Assembly (NCBI GenBank): GCA_017936025.1
Contig: JAGBGL010000089.1
Coordinates: 1-5,296, forward strand
From: Bacillota bacterium
GTDB taxonomy: Bacteria > Bacillota > Clostridia > Peptostreptococcales > Anaerovoracaceae
DNA length: 5,296 bases
Reading direction: 5' to 3'
The notes below the pieces were generated by a model. It was not told the origin of the DNA and ran no database searches. It saw only the letters and a list, made by a program, of their open reading frames with translations. Positions 4,856 to 5,296 of the stretch are shown here, piece by piece (position 1 is the stretch's first letter; every line of letters begins with the position of its first letter). The position numbers and the translations under genes are program-made.

Positions 4856-5296
4856 TTACAGTTTTACACCCTCGTGTTCGAGCAGAAATTTCTTGATATG
4901 GATGCCGCCGTCATAGCCTGTAAGGCTTCCGTCTGCGCCTATGACACGGTGACAGGGAATGACTATCATTATCGGATTCTTATTGTTTGCCATGCCGACA
5001 GCACGGAAGCCCTTCGGGCAGCCGATAGCTTCGGCAATATTTTTATATGAACAAGTGGTGCCGTAAGGAATGCTGCGCAGTGCCTCCCAGTCCTTCTGCT
5101 GGAAAGGGGTTCCTTCAGGCGCAAGCGGCAGATCGAACTCGGTACGCGTGCCGTCAAAGTATTCCCCAAGCTGTTTGGCGGCTTCGTTGTGAAGAGGTGT
5201 GTTCTCTGTCGTGAAAGGACAGTCAAAAGCCGGTTCATGGTGATCCAGGACTATCATTGTAAGGCTGTTGTTTTTGCTGACGATCCGGAGTCTTCC
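4856..5296 (-). CDS. ogt: Methylated-DNA--protein-cysteine S-methyltransferase (5' end beyond the window)
   Basis: This is a suicide repair protein that moves the alkyl group from O6-alkylguanine (and O4-alkylthymine) in DNA onto its own cysteine. The C-terminal domain is complete: the TPFQQKDWEALRSIPYGTT segment, a helix-turn-helix with the R-A-V-G arginine finger, an Asn-rich hinge (ANNKNP) and the active site IPCHRVIG with nucleophile Cys at 4952-4954, followed by GSLTGY. The frame stays open from ATG 5257 to the edge, and those 13 extra codons (G-R-L-R-I-V-S-K...) fit the first strand after the usual 'SPIG' start. The true start is therefore probably about 10 codons beyond the window and ATG 5257 is an internal Met. 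The 146 visible residues compare with 155-175 in the family. It belongs to the Ogt/MGMT type without an Ada transcription-factor domain, although any fused upstream domain would be out of sight. It converges with the SOS-type operon, gathering DNA repair functions at one locus. Confidence 0.93.
   Translation of the reverse strand, partial: GRLRIVSKNNSLTMIVLDHHEPAFDCPFTTENTPLHNEAAKQLGEYFDGTRTEFDLPLAPEGTPFQQKDWEALRSIPYGTTCSYKNIAEAIGCPKGFRAVGMANNKNPIMIVIPCHRVIGADGSLTGYDGGIHIKKFLLEHEGVKL

Overview
The window looks like chromosomal DNA from a Bacillota (Firmicutes) bacterium, probably a clostridium-like anaerobe. This rests on strong AAGGAGG-type ribosome sites, AT-rich intergenic DNA with U-tract hairpin terminators, Bacillus/Clostridium-type LexA palindromes (GAAC-N4-GTTC), and the protein families present. 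The species cannot be named from sequence alone. It holds five protein genes (one cut by the right edge), one possible leader peptide, and no rRNA, tRNA, CRISPR array or insertion sequence.

Left part (1-1463): nhaA, a Na+/H+ antiporter, lies on the minus strand. It has its own extended -10 promoter and is bounded by a perfect 12-bp hairpin terminator downstream and by the patatin gene's terminator upstream, so it is probably transcribed alone. Its codon choice (few ATA Ile codons) differs from the repair genes further right.

Middle (1464-2702): a patatin-like phospholipase lies on the minus strand. Its ATG has no adjacent ribosome site. The only strong one is about 43 bases upstream, in front of a possible 18-codon leader ORF that overlaps the patatin start. 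The 165-bp gap to the next gene is a divergent promoter region.

Right part (2703-5296): a two-gene plus-strand operon with a 20-base overlap encodes a radical SAM protein of the 'putative DNA modification/repair' family (TIGR03916 type) and its usual partner, a DUF4130/TIGR03915 type protein. A convergent, edge-truncated ogt-type alkyl-DNA methyltransferase follows 4 bases after the operon.

The most notable signal is the operon promoter. A good -35/-10 pair (TTGAAC-17-TAAAAT) has one LexA-like palindrome on the -35 and a second just after the -10, which predicts DNA-damage (SOS) control. The radical SAM protein also has a C-terminal helix-hairpin-helix and a tail motif, QLSMF, that resembles a sliding-clamp binding peptide. 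Together these point to an SOS-induced, replication-clamp-linked DNA repair or modification pair whose chemistry is, as far as I know, unassigned. The uracil-DNA glycosylase domain often associated with this pair is not in the window.
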